A stretch of 64,000 bases of DNA from Chelydra serpentina (lineage: Eukaryota; Chordata; Testudines; Chelydridae): assembly GCA_037349315.1 (NCBI GenBank), contig JBAIAC010000006.1, positions 53,812,501 through 53,876,500 on the forward strand, written 5' to 3'. The number at the start of each line of letters is the position of its first letter. Within the stretch, counting starts at the first letter, position 1. Positions 23,921 through 36,212 of this stretch are shown in pieces. Both the position numbers and the translations under genes were made by a program. The notes under the pieces are model-generated. The model was not told the origin of the DNA. It saw only the letters and a program-made list of their open reading frames with translations, and searched no databases.

Positions 23921-24192
23921 GTATGTCTGCACTGCAATAGAACACCCGCACCTGACCCGGGCTCACAGGGCTTGGGCTGTGGGGCCAGAAATCGCAGTGT
24001 AGACATTTGGGCTCAGGCTGGAGCTTGGGCTTTGGGACTCTTCCCCTGCTTGTGGAGTTCCAGAGCCTGGGCTCCAGCCTGAGCCTGTATCGCTACACTG
24101 CAGTTTTATAGCCCTGCATACTGAGTCCTGTAAGCCCAAGTCTGCTGACCTTGGCCAGCTGTGGGTGTTTTATTGCAGTGTAGACATATGCA
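23921..24192. mobile_element. Harbinger-type MITE, complete
   Basis: The left end GTATGTCTGCACTGCAATAG and the reverse-complemented right end ATATGTCTACACTGCAATAA match over about 28 bp, both running on to AACACCC. The interior contains repeated GGGCTCAGGCTGGAGC-type segments in inverted order and a second AGTGTAGACATTTGGGCTCA junction at 23996-24015. No coding content. Confidence 0.78.
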
Positions 24193-26853
24193 AGGATACA
24201 TAAAAGTTTGGATAGTGTTGGTCCTAAATAACAGTTAAATTGTGTTGATTTAACACCAGACATAGCAAAATAAACGGACCTTACTACTGTTTGCACCAGA
24301 TTATGGGCAACAGACTACTTGAGACAGTGAAGTGATGACATTTTAATAATGGGATCCCACAAAATTTTCTCCCTTAGCCTCTGAAAAACATCCTATACCA
24401 GCAGTGTGTGTGTGGTCATGCAGAGGAACGGGGTGGAACTTGGGATTCTGTTTGTTTTCCCATTTAAACCAAATACTTTCTTATAATCCTAATGAAGGAA
24501 GGAGACAGCACCACTTGGCAAGCACACTTAATGCTTAAGTGCATTTGCCTGGAAACACTTACACTGTTTCTGAAAAGTATACTTGGTATATTGATAGTAT
24601 GGCTCAGCATTCAACATCTAGGATTTACAATGAGCAGGGTATGAGGGTGAAGAACTGGAAGGAAGTTTGGGGATATCCTCCCCGATTTTAAAAACTACCT
24701 TGATACAGTCTGGGGCTTTTCAAAGGCAAAAACTAAACTAAACTAAAAGATTTTCAGACATAGTTTTGTGAGCACCAGGGATAAATTATTGCTGAGAAGA
24801 ATGATTTAGCAGCATCTGTCCTTTAGTTTCAACTGGCATTATAGTAGGCCCCCTGGTGCTTTTCGAATAGATATTATGGTAAGACCCATGCAGTCTCATT
24901 TGCCATCCAAAGCAGGGAAATCATCCCATCCCTCCTTTATGTTTTGTGTCAGAATTTTAACAAAGGCTTCTATAAGCACCCATTGCCTCATTAAATTTAA
25001 GGAATATTTTACAATGTACCATTTATTTTGGCTCTTCCAGGCTGTTTTGAAGTGCTGGTAGAAGGTTTCCATTACAGCAGCCAAGCGTATGCCTGAGTTG
25101 TAAGACTAAATTGTTAGAGTCGGTTATCTAACAGCATTATAATGACATTAATAAAATGACCTGACGCAACATGATCAATGTGGTTATCCATTATGCAGCA
25201 CTTGTTCCATAAATGTGGCTTTGCAAATGTGCTTGTTATGATCGCTTACACAGACATTTAGGTCTCTTAATAGAAAAATGTTGCCATTTTAAAAAATGAC
25301 TTTGTGTTAACAAAAAATCAGGCTCCTTCTTTGCTTTCACCAACATTAGAAAATAGAGATTTCAGATATATATTACAGGCTTCATTTAGCAGCCTGACAG
25401 ACATCAAGTAAATAGTTTAATGTTATAAAATGGAAACTTAATGTCAATAAAATATAAAGGTAACATATACTGTTTATCCTGTTTCAGTCTCCCTTACAAA
25501 ACCAACCATTCATCACACCACTACTGGAAGGTGCTCAGATTCTATGTTGATGAGGATGGTATGAGAACCTACATAGAACAGAACTATATTATGAACTATA
25601 TTTCATGGAAAATATCACAGTGCTGATTAATTGTATCTGTAATTTCTTAGGATTTTAGTTAAACTACTGTACTGTATCAGTTGTCAGTTACGTTTAAAAA
25701 TGAAAATGCTTTCAATTTTTTAAAAATATCATTTTCTTAGTGAGTTTATTGGCCCTTTGTCTCGTAGATTTGAGATGTTCTTTTCCATAAGCGTATACTA
25801 GAAAGAGTATTGTTCTAGGCGTACTTCTAATAAAAAAAGAGTGCTGTGCTAGGATGAGATTGTAATGGACCATATTGATTCTAGATACATTTTGCTTTTT
25901 CACAGAGTAATTTCTTTTGGTCATGCTCAAAATATATTTCCTGAAGACCTCTAGCCAAATTATAATTTCAGCAAGGAGAGCAGAACACTTCCCTTGGAGG
26001 AGGGGTCAGCATAGTATTTTAGTGTGGTATTTAAATAAAGTGGCCTGTCTTTGGTATATCTGGGGAGCCAAGCACAATTGTATTTGAGAGGAAGATTTTG
26101 AAAGGCACAAAGGTGAGTTAAGCACACAACTGCCCATTGAAAGTCAGCGTGAGGGGGTCCTCCATAGGAAGTGCTCCTGCCACACAGGATTGGGAACAAT
26201 GTTTCCAACAATTCAATGACCACCACAGCATAGCAGTTTACAAATAGTGGGCAATACATTCATGGACATTAAAGAAACCAGTTGATCAAGGTAAAAATGG
26301 CAGGTTGACTAGAATGGAGTTCTGAGATATTTTACAGGAAGTGCAAGAATCACCTAGATGCAGCCAATTTCTTCAAACTTCACTTGCTTTCTTGTGACTG
26401 GAGGTTCCAGTCAATCACACCCTTAATTTACATGGGGATTTATCCCACCAGTCTCATCCCTTCCATCTTCTACCCACATGCCCATCACAGCAGTGCTCCG
26501 AGCACAGGATCACCTTTTATTTTCACACCATTTGCACATGATCCAGGTGTGGCTATTTGACTCTTCTCCATGTTCTTTGTTCTACAGCAGTGCTTCTCAG
26601 ACTGTTTTCTTTAGGGACATAAAACAGCATGGAAATCATGGCAACTGTAAAGGTAGAAGGGGAGAGGATCCACAATAAAACTGAAATAAGAATTTCTGTA
26701 CCATAGATAATTCCAATACTTAAGCATTTCTTTTCATCCCAAATCAGGATGAAAAGTTGAAATATAAAAATATTGTGAAGCAGAAATTTCAATTGGAAAC
26801 ATTTTGTTTAATATTTCCTGTTGTTGGAAATATCAGAAGCATGGATCATGTAT
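24193..26853. other. Unannotated AT-rich stretch
   Basis: No gene or repeat family recognised in this 2.6 kb. Confidence 0.5.
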
Positions 26854-27155
26854 AGTTAATGGTTCTGGACAGGCCCAGGTAATACTTATGCTAACCTAGT
26901 CATTGCTTGACATGAGTGTTGCTTGCTACACTTGTCTTTATGTAGATTTGCTTAAATGATACTTACAGCTATATAGGCTAAAGCTGATGTTTTGTACTGT
27001 TAAAGGATAGAGATAAGAGTAAGTTATTCCATGCAATAAAATACAGAAAAGGTACTGAAAAAGCTCCTGTATTGGGAAAACAGGAAAGTTCCTTTATAGA
27101 GTAACTCAAGGATTCTCGTAAAAAGAGCACTTGTATGGAGAGTTTGTTTTTTAAC
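26854..27155 (+). repeat. Direct repeat A (possible degenerate LTR)
   Basis: This block shares TTAATGG-TCTG-ACAGG, GGTAATACTT, TTGCTTGACATGAGTGT and GGGAAAA-CAGGAAAGT in the same order with 30136-30270. It has about 150 bp extra in the middle. A partial third copy of its end (CTCTTATAAAAAGGGATGCT) appears about 206 bp further on, near 27318. An old LTR is the simplest reading; see the paired repeat. Confidence 0.5.
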
Positions 27156-30135
27156 TGTAACCATTCTTCAAAAGAGGGTAACAAAACTAAAAGAAAAGTA
27201 TATTTAGCAATCTATGGTCTGTGGGGGAGGTTTTGATAGAAAGGTCTTAGCCAAGGAAGAACTTTGGGTCATAGTTCAAAAGATCTTCAAAATGTTGTTA
27301 CTATAAAACACAAAAACTCTTATAAAAAGGGATGCTGTATGGAAGAATTATATTTAATAGTCTTGTGTTTGCGGGACAAGTTAAGAATGGTTACAAAATC
27401 CTGCAGGCAGTTTAAAAACACAGAAAAAAGGAAGTAGAGGGAAGCTTAAAGATGTTGTGGCTCATGGCCAAGTGGCAGCCACAGTATGAGAGGAACAAGC
27501 TAACAGACACTTAACTTCTGCTCTTGGTGAAAATCAGGCACTGTGCCATAAGAATAAGGAACTAAAAGCAACACTTAGGCAGAATATGAAGCTGTGGGAA
27601 TACAGAAAGCATAGTAATATGCCCAATCATAGAGAGTGCAATCAGGCCACAAAGAATTTGGGGATCCAATTAAGAGACTGTAAGGGCATTATTGCCGCAT
27701 TCGCCCCATCCACCTGACAAGCCTGATTTGTACACCCACACACATTAGGATTATAAAGATGATATGTGGCATTATCAGGAAATCAACTCTCTCCTCACCG
27801 CCCCCCAAAAAAGTGGTTTGCTAAAATGACCCCAGTTATTATAAAAACCTATGGTTAAAAAAAAAACAAAAAAACCCTGAGCTGGTGCAGAATGGCCAGC
27901 AGAGCCAAATTATTGAACATCTAACCAAAACCACTGTGATCATCTCAGAGTTAATTGATAAGACAATTAGCCTAGGAACAAAGGGAAAAAGAACATGAAA
28001 CCTTTTTGCTAAAATGCCAGCTACTGATAATATTAATAATCCTAGAGCTCTCAAATAGTTTGTTAAAAAGTTTGTGTTCTGTCATGAATGGAATAATATG
28101 GTGCTAGATTCCACTCACTGCCTGGATCCATGAAAACAGGTCTGTTCATTTTGTTTGTGCTAGAAACAGAGAAAAATAGTTAAGTAAAATTGTAGTTTGA
28201 AAATGTGGGCCATTAAAATGTGTCATTAGCTCACAATCTGCGAGATTAAAGGGACAACTTCAGGTGTGTTATACCTGGTTAGGGGAAGAGAAGATTCAAG
28301 AGTTCAGCTGACAAAACCAAGCCAAATAATTTAAAAATACTAATTTGGTCTCACATGATGAACTGCATTAAGCACAACAAGGGATCACGATTGATTACAT
28401 AAAATGCAGAAGGGAACAGGACTCTTTAAAGAGACAAGTCTGTGCTTTCCATGGACAAATAATGGCTTTACAGTCTGCGGGTGTACAGATCTCTGTCCCT
28501 CCTTATCCAGGCTCCCTTAGTAATGTTGACTGGTACTACCAAGAATATGATTTTGAATGGTATAGGCGATAGTGACCCTATGAAAATGAGAATATTGAGG
28601 GAAAAGATTAGGACACTGCTCCCAGTGGCAGCATACACTAGAAAAGAAAAAAGCCTCAATAAAATCAGCAGTTAAAGGATTAGGGAGTAAAGCCCACTCT
28701 CTCCAAAATGACTGAGAAGATCTTTTACTATATTCAGGATACCTAGCTCTAACTGACTAAGTTAAGAAACAGATTTGGAGATGGTATCCAATAAACCAGA
28801 TGATATTGTATAAAGGAAACTAATCATGTGTTTGTGAGATTTGTTTTATTTGCTCCGGTTGTCTGGATGACAGGAGAGAAGTATATAGATCACCATAATC
28901 CTCCTCCTGCTACAGTGTCGAGACTCAGTGACAGACCTGCATGCACGGTTGCAAGTAGCAACTATTAAAGAGTTGTGTGAGTCACAGATAGATTCTGAGT
29001 GCAAATGGAAATTGTCAGGAGCTGAAGGAAAGCGAGTATTCCCTTGGAAAGCTGAGATGGGGAAATTAGGTGAAACACTAGTTATGATGCCTCATGGGTA
29101 CAGAAGTCGAGATAGAGGAAGATTTAATTGAAGTGGAAGCAGGGCCGGTGCAAGGAAGTTTCGCGCCCTAGGCGAAACTTCCTTGCACCAGCCCTGTGCC
29201 CTCTCCCAGCTAACGCCCCCCCCCCTCCCGCGGCAGCTAGCTTCCCCCCCTCCGGCAGCTCCCCACCCGCCCCGCGGGCCGCGGCAGCTCAGCCCCCCGC
29301 CCATGGCGCTCCCTCAGCTCCTGGCTCAGCCGCAAAACCGGGAGGCAGGAGGCAGCCGCGGCGAGCCTCCCCCCCCCATGCACACCAAACCCAGAACTCC
29401 ACACTCAAGAGGAGGGGAGGAGGATGGTTGTGATAAACCATGGATGGACTGAATGACTAAGCCTCATCAGATATGATCAGCTGAGGGAAATAAGAGGATA
29501 ATGGTAGTAGTTATATGTATAATATAACCCTATGTATAAAGAAAGGTTAAGTTTTTGAATTTATTATCCACAGACTGCACCTAAAGGAAATGAATTATCT
29601 ATAGCACCTTCAAACTTTTATCTGTGGGATTTAGATGATTCAAAATTATTGTATAACAGAACCTGACAGGCTCTGTCCAGCAGTGTGATGTGTTTTGGAA
29701 ATCACCAGTATGGAGATGTATACTAGTATAACCAATGAATGAAATTAAAAGAATTCTAGAGATTGTAGCAACCAATCCAACCAGTTATCAGTATATGTTC
29801 AAAATTTAATATTACTGTAAAGTGGTGCTCTAAAAATCTGCAAAAAGTGAGTTCCAAAGGTTTTCCCCACAGTAACATGAGATGGGATTAAAAATCTTAC
29901 AGTTTAAAAACAAAAATAGTGCACTATATAATAATGTACCCATAATTTTGTAATATCTCCCCATGAGATTTTGAAAATACCAACATATATAAGAGAAGCC
30001 AAGTAGGGAAATGGTATAAACAATTTATAAAACAGCTCTGAAATAGCCCCAAGAATAAAGCAATGGGAAAAGCAAGGTTTAAAGGTGAGGTGCCTCACCC
30101 CCTTATTAAAATTAAGAATGGGATACTTGGGAAAT
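27156..30135. other. Interior between direct repeats; unrecognised
   Basis: No gene is recognised. Short frames at 28481-28675 and 28928-29131 are in the plus orientation and could be remnants of an internal coding region, but I see no diagnostic motif. A GC-rich hairpin element at 29138-29420 is a later insertion. Confidence 0.4.
29138..29420. repeat. GC-rich dispersed repeat with terminal hairpin
   Basis: The block opens with a 24-bp stem (29141-29164 and 29172-29195, one mismatch) around a 7-nt loop. It continues as CCCC-rich DNA unlike the AT-rich flanks. It starts GCAGGGCCGG, shared with the reverse complement of the element ending at 37460. The ORFs inside are compositional. Confidence 0.6.
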
Positions 30136-30510
30136 TAATGGTCTGTACAGGTCAGGGTAATACTTTTCCTAAGCTAGGCTTTGCTTGACATGAGTGTATA
30201 GGGAAAAACAGGAAAGTCTGCATATAAAGTAAGGTTCCATGATTACATGAAAATAGCATGGACAGAAAAAGTTATGTAAACTGAATCCTGTGCATGCATA
30301 TTGTATAGCTGCTAATGGTCAGATAATGTGGAAAGGTATAAATATGTTAGAGTGGAAGGGTGTAGTCAGAGACTTTTGAGAGAAATCCATCATAATTGAT
30401 TGATGCCGTTTTCTGTAATTGATCAATACCTTTCTCTGTATCTATGTCATTCATTGCTTTTATAGTAAATGTAAGTGAAAGACCATGCTTTTGGTTCAAA
30501 TAAAGGTTTG
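30136..30510 (+). repeat. Direct repeat B (possible degenerate 3' LTR)
   Basis: The first 135 bp match 26854-27155 in order. Downstream there is a TATA-like GGTATAAATATG at about 30335-30346 and AATAAA at about 30499-30504, the order expected of an LTR promoter and poly(A) site. Confidence 0.45.
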
Positions 30511-33219
30511 AATTTATACATTTTAGTATCCCATCTCTAAGTGTATGGTAATCCTCACCCAACACTACTGAAATAAAATGTTTTAACATTCCCAAATCAA
30601 AACCTTTCATTTTGGTTTGTTGAACCAAATGAAAATGTTTTGTTTCAGGGTGGCTTAACTCAGGATGAGTTGGTTGACTCAGGGTGAGTCTCTCTGAACT
30701 GCCATGGTGCCTTGTGAAAGTTGTAATTTGGGTACCCTATGCCCCCATTCTTTTGCATGGATTGAGCTCCCTGACTGTACTACATCTCCCATGATGCAGT
30801 GTGGACATGATTCTTGTGACACTGCATTTGTTCAAACAGAGGGGAGAATATTTCATTTTGATATTTCTGAGAGAATTTTAAAAAATTCAGCTAAATTGAA
30901 ATTTTCCCACCCAAAAATGTATTTTGAATAAACTGCATTTTCTATCAAAAAATATTTTGTCAGAAAATTCCTAACCAGTTCTAGTCCATACAAGAATCTG
31001 TCTCTTATGAAGTTGCTCGAGAAAACAAAAAGTTGGAAAACCTCTGTTCAGTAGGCATTACATCAGATACCATCATCTGCCATGCAACTATATTGGTTGA
31101 AGTACAACTATCCAATAAACGTTGCCTTCATATTAACTTGTTTTCCTATGTGGTCATTTTAATAAATCACTAGCACAGCTCCAAGATGCCGAATGAAGCA
31201 CATTCAAAAGGAAACTGAAGATATTCTTAGCAAAATGATCATATTTGCATGATATCTGCACTCTGGGAACCAAGTGAAAAGATTCTTTGTGCATGTGGTA
31301 GAGTATTTTGTAAACCAGAATCATGCAAGCCTTTTTCTACTTTAGCCTCACATCTTTATATTTGGATTTTATCTTACATTAGCATGCTTCACATCCTCTA
31401 AGCCTTGTTGTTTTGCTATAATTGATTACAGAATGAAGTACATGTCCAAGGTTGAACACCTGGCCTGTATGCTCTCTGCTCCAGCTTAACAAGTAGGGAC
31501 AAAACAAGTCATTTTTAATGTGAGTCTAAAACACAGCAGGATGCTTCATGTGCACATCTGCATAACACCCAGAATGCTTTTCAGTTCATGGCATTGGTAT
31601 TTCATAACAGTGTTGTTGTCTGAGTTCTGGGAACAAACTGGAAGTTGAATATTTTGGCTATGCTGATGGATACACTATGATCCTTCTTGCAATTAGTAAT
31701 GACATTTTTGAAAACAGGTAAAGTAATCAGAAATGAACTTTTTTTCTGCGATCGATATAAACTGCTAAATAGTAACAAATGCATATAGTTTGCCTGAAGG
31801 CAATTTGTGAGGTCATGGGGTCTGTTCTCCCACTGAGGAGTGAAACTGCCTGTTAATTGTAATGGCGATGACATGCATCAATCAGCAGGAGCAGCAGTCT
31901 CCTGAGGATGCCTGCTCATATCACATACAATAATGCAGTGGGTAGTGAGCAGGGATTTTCCCGTTCCCTGCACTACATCATTCAGAAGCCACAATCCAAA
32001 CAGCTTTCTCATTTGTCATTCAAAAAATGACTCAGGGGTTTCCTGGGATTTTAGTCAGAAAATCCAGATAAGGTCAAACAACAGCTATGGTATGTGCAGG
32101 ACTTTAGAAGTGGAAAAACTGCATTATTTTTTCCTTCTGAGAAAGGACAAAGCAGTTACTTCATAGAGTGAGATAATCAAAGGCAGAAAGGGAGCAAACT
32201 CTTTAGAGAACGAAAACAACAATATTATGCATAAGCTACAAACGATTTCTTAAGCAGACAAGAATTCAAATAAAAATTGCCATGTGTTATGTTTCCATCC
32301 ATATGTCAATGTTTTCCAGTGAATGAGAGCCATCATTAAGTGGATCTGAGGTATAAGGATAGATTATTTATACTTAGAATTCATAAAGCAATTCATGTGA
32401 GGATCCATATAAACTATTTCAAATAATATATGGTCACCTATAGAACTGTATTTCTTTCAAAACAAAGATACTACCTCTGATGCTACAAGAAATCTGGCTA
32501 ACAAAAAATTTGAATCCAGACATTCCCAGCATATGAATTCACAGAATTTCTTGTATCAGCGAAAAATACAACAGTGGAGGTGCCAATGTTGTCAGCATGG
32601 AAGATTTTCTTTGGGTCCATAGCCAGTTTAAACTGAGCTCTATTTAAAGCTATCAAAACAGTATGGGGCTTTAGATTTAAGACCCACGGTGTTTAAGTCC
32701 TATTACTTCGCATACATAGCATGTCTAGTTTGATAAATATGGCCCCAAGAGCTCCAAACAATGACATCAGTACAAGTCTTTCCTTTGTTGTTCCTGGCCA
32801 GGCTTCAGGAGGCAGAACAGTAGTAAGCATTTAATCTACAAACCTCTTGATCAGTGAGGTTTCACCCAGTAACTGCATCAAGTCAAAATGAAGATCATTT
32901 TCTCTTTCCCTTTTCAGACCTGTAAATTTAATACAGGTTCGGATAGTTAAGAGCATACACAGCTCTGTGGAACACTTGATAATAATTATGAGATCTTAAC
33001 ACTGTTGAGGGCTCATTTATGGCTTCTCGTGCCCTTTGTTAGGGCCTGCACAGAGCCACTGGAAGGGGAATGAACATCTTTGCCACATCTCATGACAGTT
33101 AGATTTACACCTTAGATGTTTTACCAGGACTGTATAAGCAATTTGGCAATAAAATATTCTGCCATTGGCACTGATGAGGGTTGATCTTTATTCCAAGAGA
33201 AGAGATGCTACTATGTGCA
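30511..33219. other. Unannotated AT-rich stretch
   Basis: Nothing recognised in this 2.7 kb; short frames on both strands have no motif. Confidence 0.5.
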
Positions 33220-33335
33220 CTGTTAGACTGTAAGCTCCTTAGGGCAGGAACTGTCTTTTTGTGTTTCCTCTTACCTGGCACAATGGTCCATGACTAAGGG
33301 TGCTACGCACTACAGTAATACAAGTAATAAATAAA
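33220..33335 (+). mobile_element. L2-type LINE 3' end
   Basis: TTAGACTGTAAGCTCCTTAG, GGGCAGGAACTGTCTT, and TACCTGGCACAATGG are the ordered signature blocks of an L2-like 3' end, terminating in an (AATA)n microsatellite at about 33324-33340. Confidence 0.7.
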
Positions 33336-33536
33336 TAAATACATGTTTTTCCTAAGCCCTGCACAATCAGCTTTCCTTCCCCAGAGCATCCTGCAGGGCC
33401 AGGCATGATCGCAATCCCAGTGTTTCCATAAGCACAGGGACTGCTCCCTGCTAGAGCCCCCTTGGAAGAGGCAGAACCAGACAGCCCTGTCCTCACTTTT
33501 AAATGGTCTACCTCGATGAAGATCATGCTGAATATA
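33336..33536. other. Unannotated short stretch
   Basis: Nothing recognised beyond the microsatellite edge. Confidence 0.5.
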
Positions 33537-33655
33537 GGGTGACCAGACAGCAAGTGTGAAAAATCGGGACGGGGGTGGGGGGTAATAGGTGCCTATATAA
33601 GAAAAAGACCCAAAAATCGTGACTGTCCCTATAAAATTGGGACATCTGGTCATCC
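33537..33655. mobile_element. Short MITE, TA-flanked
   Basis: The 119-bp element begins GGGTGACCAGACAGC and ends GACATCTGGTCATCC, with inverted ends GGGTGACCAGA / GGATGACCAGA. Its interior has two AATCGGGAC / ATTGGGAC-type inverted segments. TA dinucleotides flank both ends (33535-33536 and 33656-33657), compatible with a Tc1/mariner-type MITE. Confidence 0.75.
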
Positions 33656-34252
33656 TAAATATTGTGCAGGGGTGAATCAGCAGACATATCCCCTCTGCTT
33701 ACCTGGGAGCAACAAGGTGGATTGTGGTAGAAGGTTCCAGGTACAGTAAAGAAGAAATAACTTACACTTGTTACCCAGCAGAGGATAGCCAGTGACAATA
33801 TGGAGGGTAGTGAAGAGGCTAGTTCTTCCAGGATGTCTCTCATTTCAGTCCATCATAACATTAAAAAGCTGTGAGGAATATTCATTCTCCTTAGCTGAGA
33901 GTATTTATTATATTGGAGCCATGTCTTCCAACTCGGAGGATGCTATTGGAGCAAGAGGAGATACCTAACCCTCTAACATGGTGGAATTTGACTTGTCTCT
34001 CGATACACTGTACTGATGGACCTCAGGGCACTAGCCTCTGGGTGGAATCAATGCCCATTGTGGTTTATGAAAACACTTTCCAATGAATGGACAAGTCCTA
34101 GATTTGACATCTGCTTGTGAAACCTGCTGTTCTCCAACGAGAATTTTTTTGGGGGTGTGTGGGGGGAATTAATAAAAAGATACTTGCAAGAAACTTCAGG
34201 GGTATCTACATAGAATGGGGGATTTTTGATACTTTCAGGCACTGAAATGGCA
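33656..34252. other. Unannotated stretch
   Basis: Nothing recognised. Confidence 0.5.
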
Positions 34253-34425
34253 CATAAATACTATTTGAGAACATAAGAACAGTCTGGTCAGACCAAAAGG
34301 TCCATCTAGCCCAGTATCCTGTCTTCTGACAGTGGCCGATGCCAGGTGCCCCAGAGGGAATGAACAGAACAGGTAATCATCAAGTGATCCATCCTGTCGT
34401 CCACTCCCAGCTTCTTATCTGTATG
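34253..34425. repeat. Dispersed repeat of turtle/crocodile type, class unknown
   Basis: AACATAAGAACAGTCTGGTC and CCAGTATCCTGTCTTCTGAC are familiar to me as a common reptile interspersed repeat. I cannot assign it to a transposon class from the sequence. Confidence 0.55.
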
Positions 34426-34714
34426 TGATGAATTATCACTTTTGAGTTATCAGTTTAAGACCTCTTTTAATCTTGATATCTTTCCATGCACTGCTTTGAT
34501 ACTACTGATTAGAAAGCGGAACTGGTCTGATTACTCTTTTTGATTACCGATTTACTTATACTGGGATTTTCTGCAATAAACTTAATTTGAACAAGATTAG
34601 GGAAATATACACTGGTTTACCTATATTACTATTTTTTTACAACTATTTTGTTGAGATGCTGTAGTGCCTCTATACTTTGGGGCAGGGATTTGAAATTTTG
34701 CATATGAGCTGAAT
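34426..34714. other. Unannotated short stretch
   Basis: Nothing recognised. Confidence 0.5.
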
Positions 34715-35556
34715 GAGGAGACATCTGAGACATTAGCGATTATCTTTGAAAAGTCATGGAAGATGGGGAATATCCCAGAGGATTGGAAAAGGGCAAATAT
34801 AGTCCCAATCTATAAAAGTGGAATAAGGACAACCAAGGGAATTACAGACCAGTCAATTTAAATTCAGTACCCAGAAAGATAATGGAGCAAAAAATTAAAC
34901 AATCAATTTGCAGACATCTAGAAGATAATAAGGAGATAAGTAACAGTCATCATGGATTTGTCAAAAACAAATCATGTCAGACCAACCTAATAGCTTTCTT
35001 TGACAGGGTAACATGCCTTTTGGATGGGGAAAAGTGGTGGATGTGGTATATTTTGACTTTAGTGAGGCTTTTGATACTGTCTCACATGACCTTCTTGTGA
35101 CACTACATAATAGTGATATTATTATGATATGATTATGGCATAATTATGATCCATTTTGTATAAGATGGGTCATGTGAGGTCTCAATGGAAAAGTTATGAT
35201 TTGTTGAATATAACTATCCTATTTGTATGAATGTATCATTTTTGTATCTAACGTTATGAATATTGACTATGTATCTGTATTTCAAATGTGCTTACTCTGA
35301 GCAACACCCACAGCTAGCCTTTCAGGTACAACAATGAAGAAGCTTTGATGGTCCATCAGCAAAAACAATGGGCTATAAAAGGGCTTAGCCTTCCTGTAAA
35401 CATTTCCATAGGCCTGTAAGTAATGGCTGCTATGACTCAGAAAGGGCATGTGACCAGACCACATGATACCAAACTCCATTTTGGGTATCTGTATTTTTCT
35501 ACAAACTGGGCTGGGAACTGTTTTTGGAACAAAGGGTTCCAGCTATACGTTAAAGC

Positions 35557-35565
35557 TATATAAGG
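35557..35565 (+). promoter_or_regulatory. TATA-like box of LTR unit 1
   Basis: TATATAAGG lies about 460 bp into the unit and about 300 bp before AATAAA, a spacing typical of an LTR U3/R layout. Confidence 0.45.
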
Positions 35566-35861
35566 TGGGGTGTAACATCACCTAGGGCCCTTACTCCCCA
35601 TACAAGAACACACCTAAAAAACATCGGAGAAACACAGACTGAACAGGGGGGAGTGCTGGTCCCAGGGTAAAAGGAGTTCTAGCCTGTGTATGGAAACCTG
35701 GTGGACTGCTTGTATCATCATCCAAGGTGAGAAATTGCAAATTCATAGCCAATCTTTCCAGTATTTTAGGCTTAGTTTGTGGATTTGTTTATTTACTAGG
35801 TAATCTGCTTTGATCTGTTTGCTATAACTTATAATCACTTAAAATTTCTCTTTCTGTAGTT

Positions 35862-35867
35862 AATAAA
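35862..35867 (+). terminator. Poly(A) signal of LTR unit 1
   Basis: AATAAA is downstream of the TATA-like box, followed by a T/G-rich run (GTGTTTTTGCGTT). Confidence 0.45.
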
Positions 35868-36181
35868 CGTGTTTTTGCGTTATATAAACCAGTGTGCCTT
35901 TGAATGAAGTGTCTAGGTAAAAATCTCAGCTTGGTTAACACAGGTTTGTTGCATATTCCTCTTCACATCGAGGGAGGAGCAAACTGGGTAACACATTCAT
36001 ACTGGTTGGGGTTTAGACCAGGGTAGGATGGTACATCTCTGGGGCCCTACGCTGGGAAGCTGGGGGTATCTTGGCCTCTTGTGATGGGGCGGCTGCCCCT
36101 CATTGGCAAAAATGAGGTTAAAAGCAGCCCTAGGGAGGCTGGGCCAGAGTCAGCCAATTAGAGGAGGGCTGAAGGGAGCAG

Positions 36182-36212
36182 CCAATCAGGGCCAAGTAGG
36201 CCCATATAAAAA
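36182..36212 (+). promoter_or_regulatory. CCAAT and TATA-like boxes of LTR unit 2
   Basis: CCAAT (36182-36186) is followed by ATATAAAAAGG about 18 bp later, with another CCAAT at about 36155. This resembles a Pol II core promoter. Confidence 0.45.
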
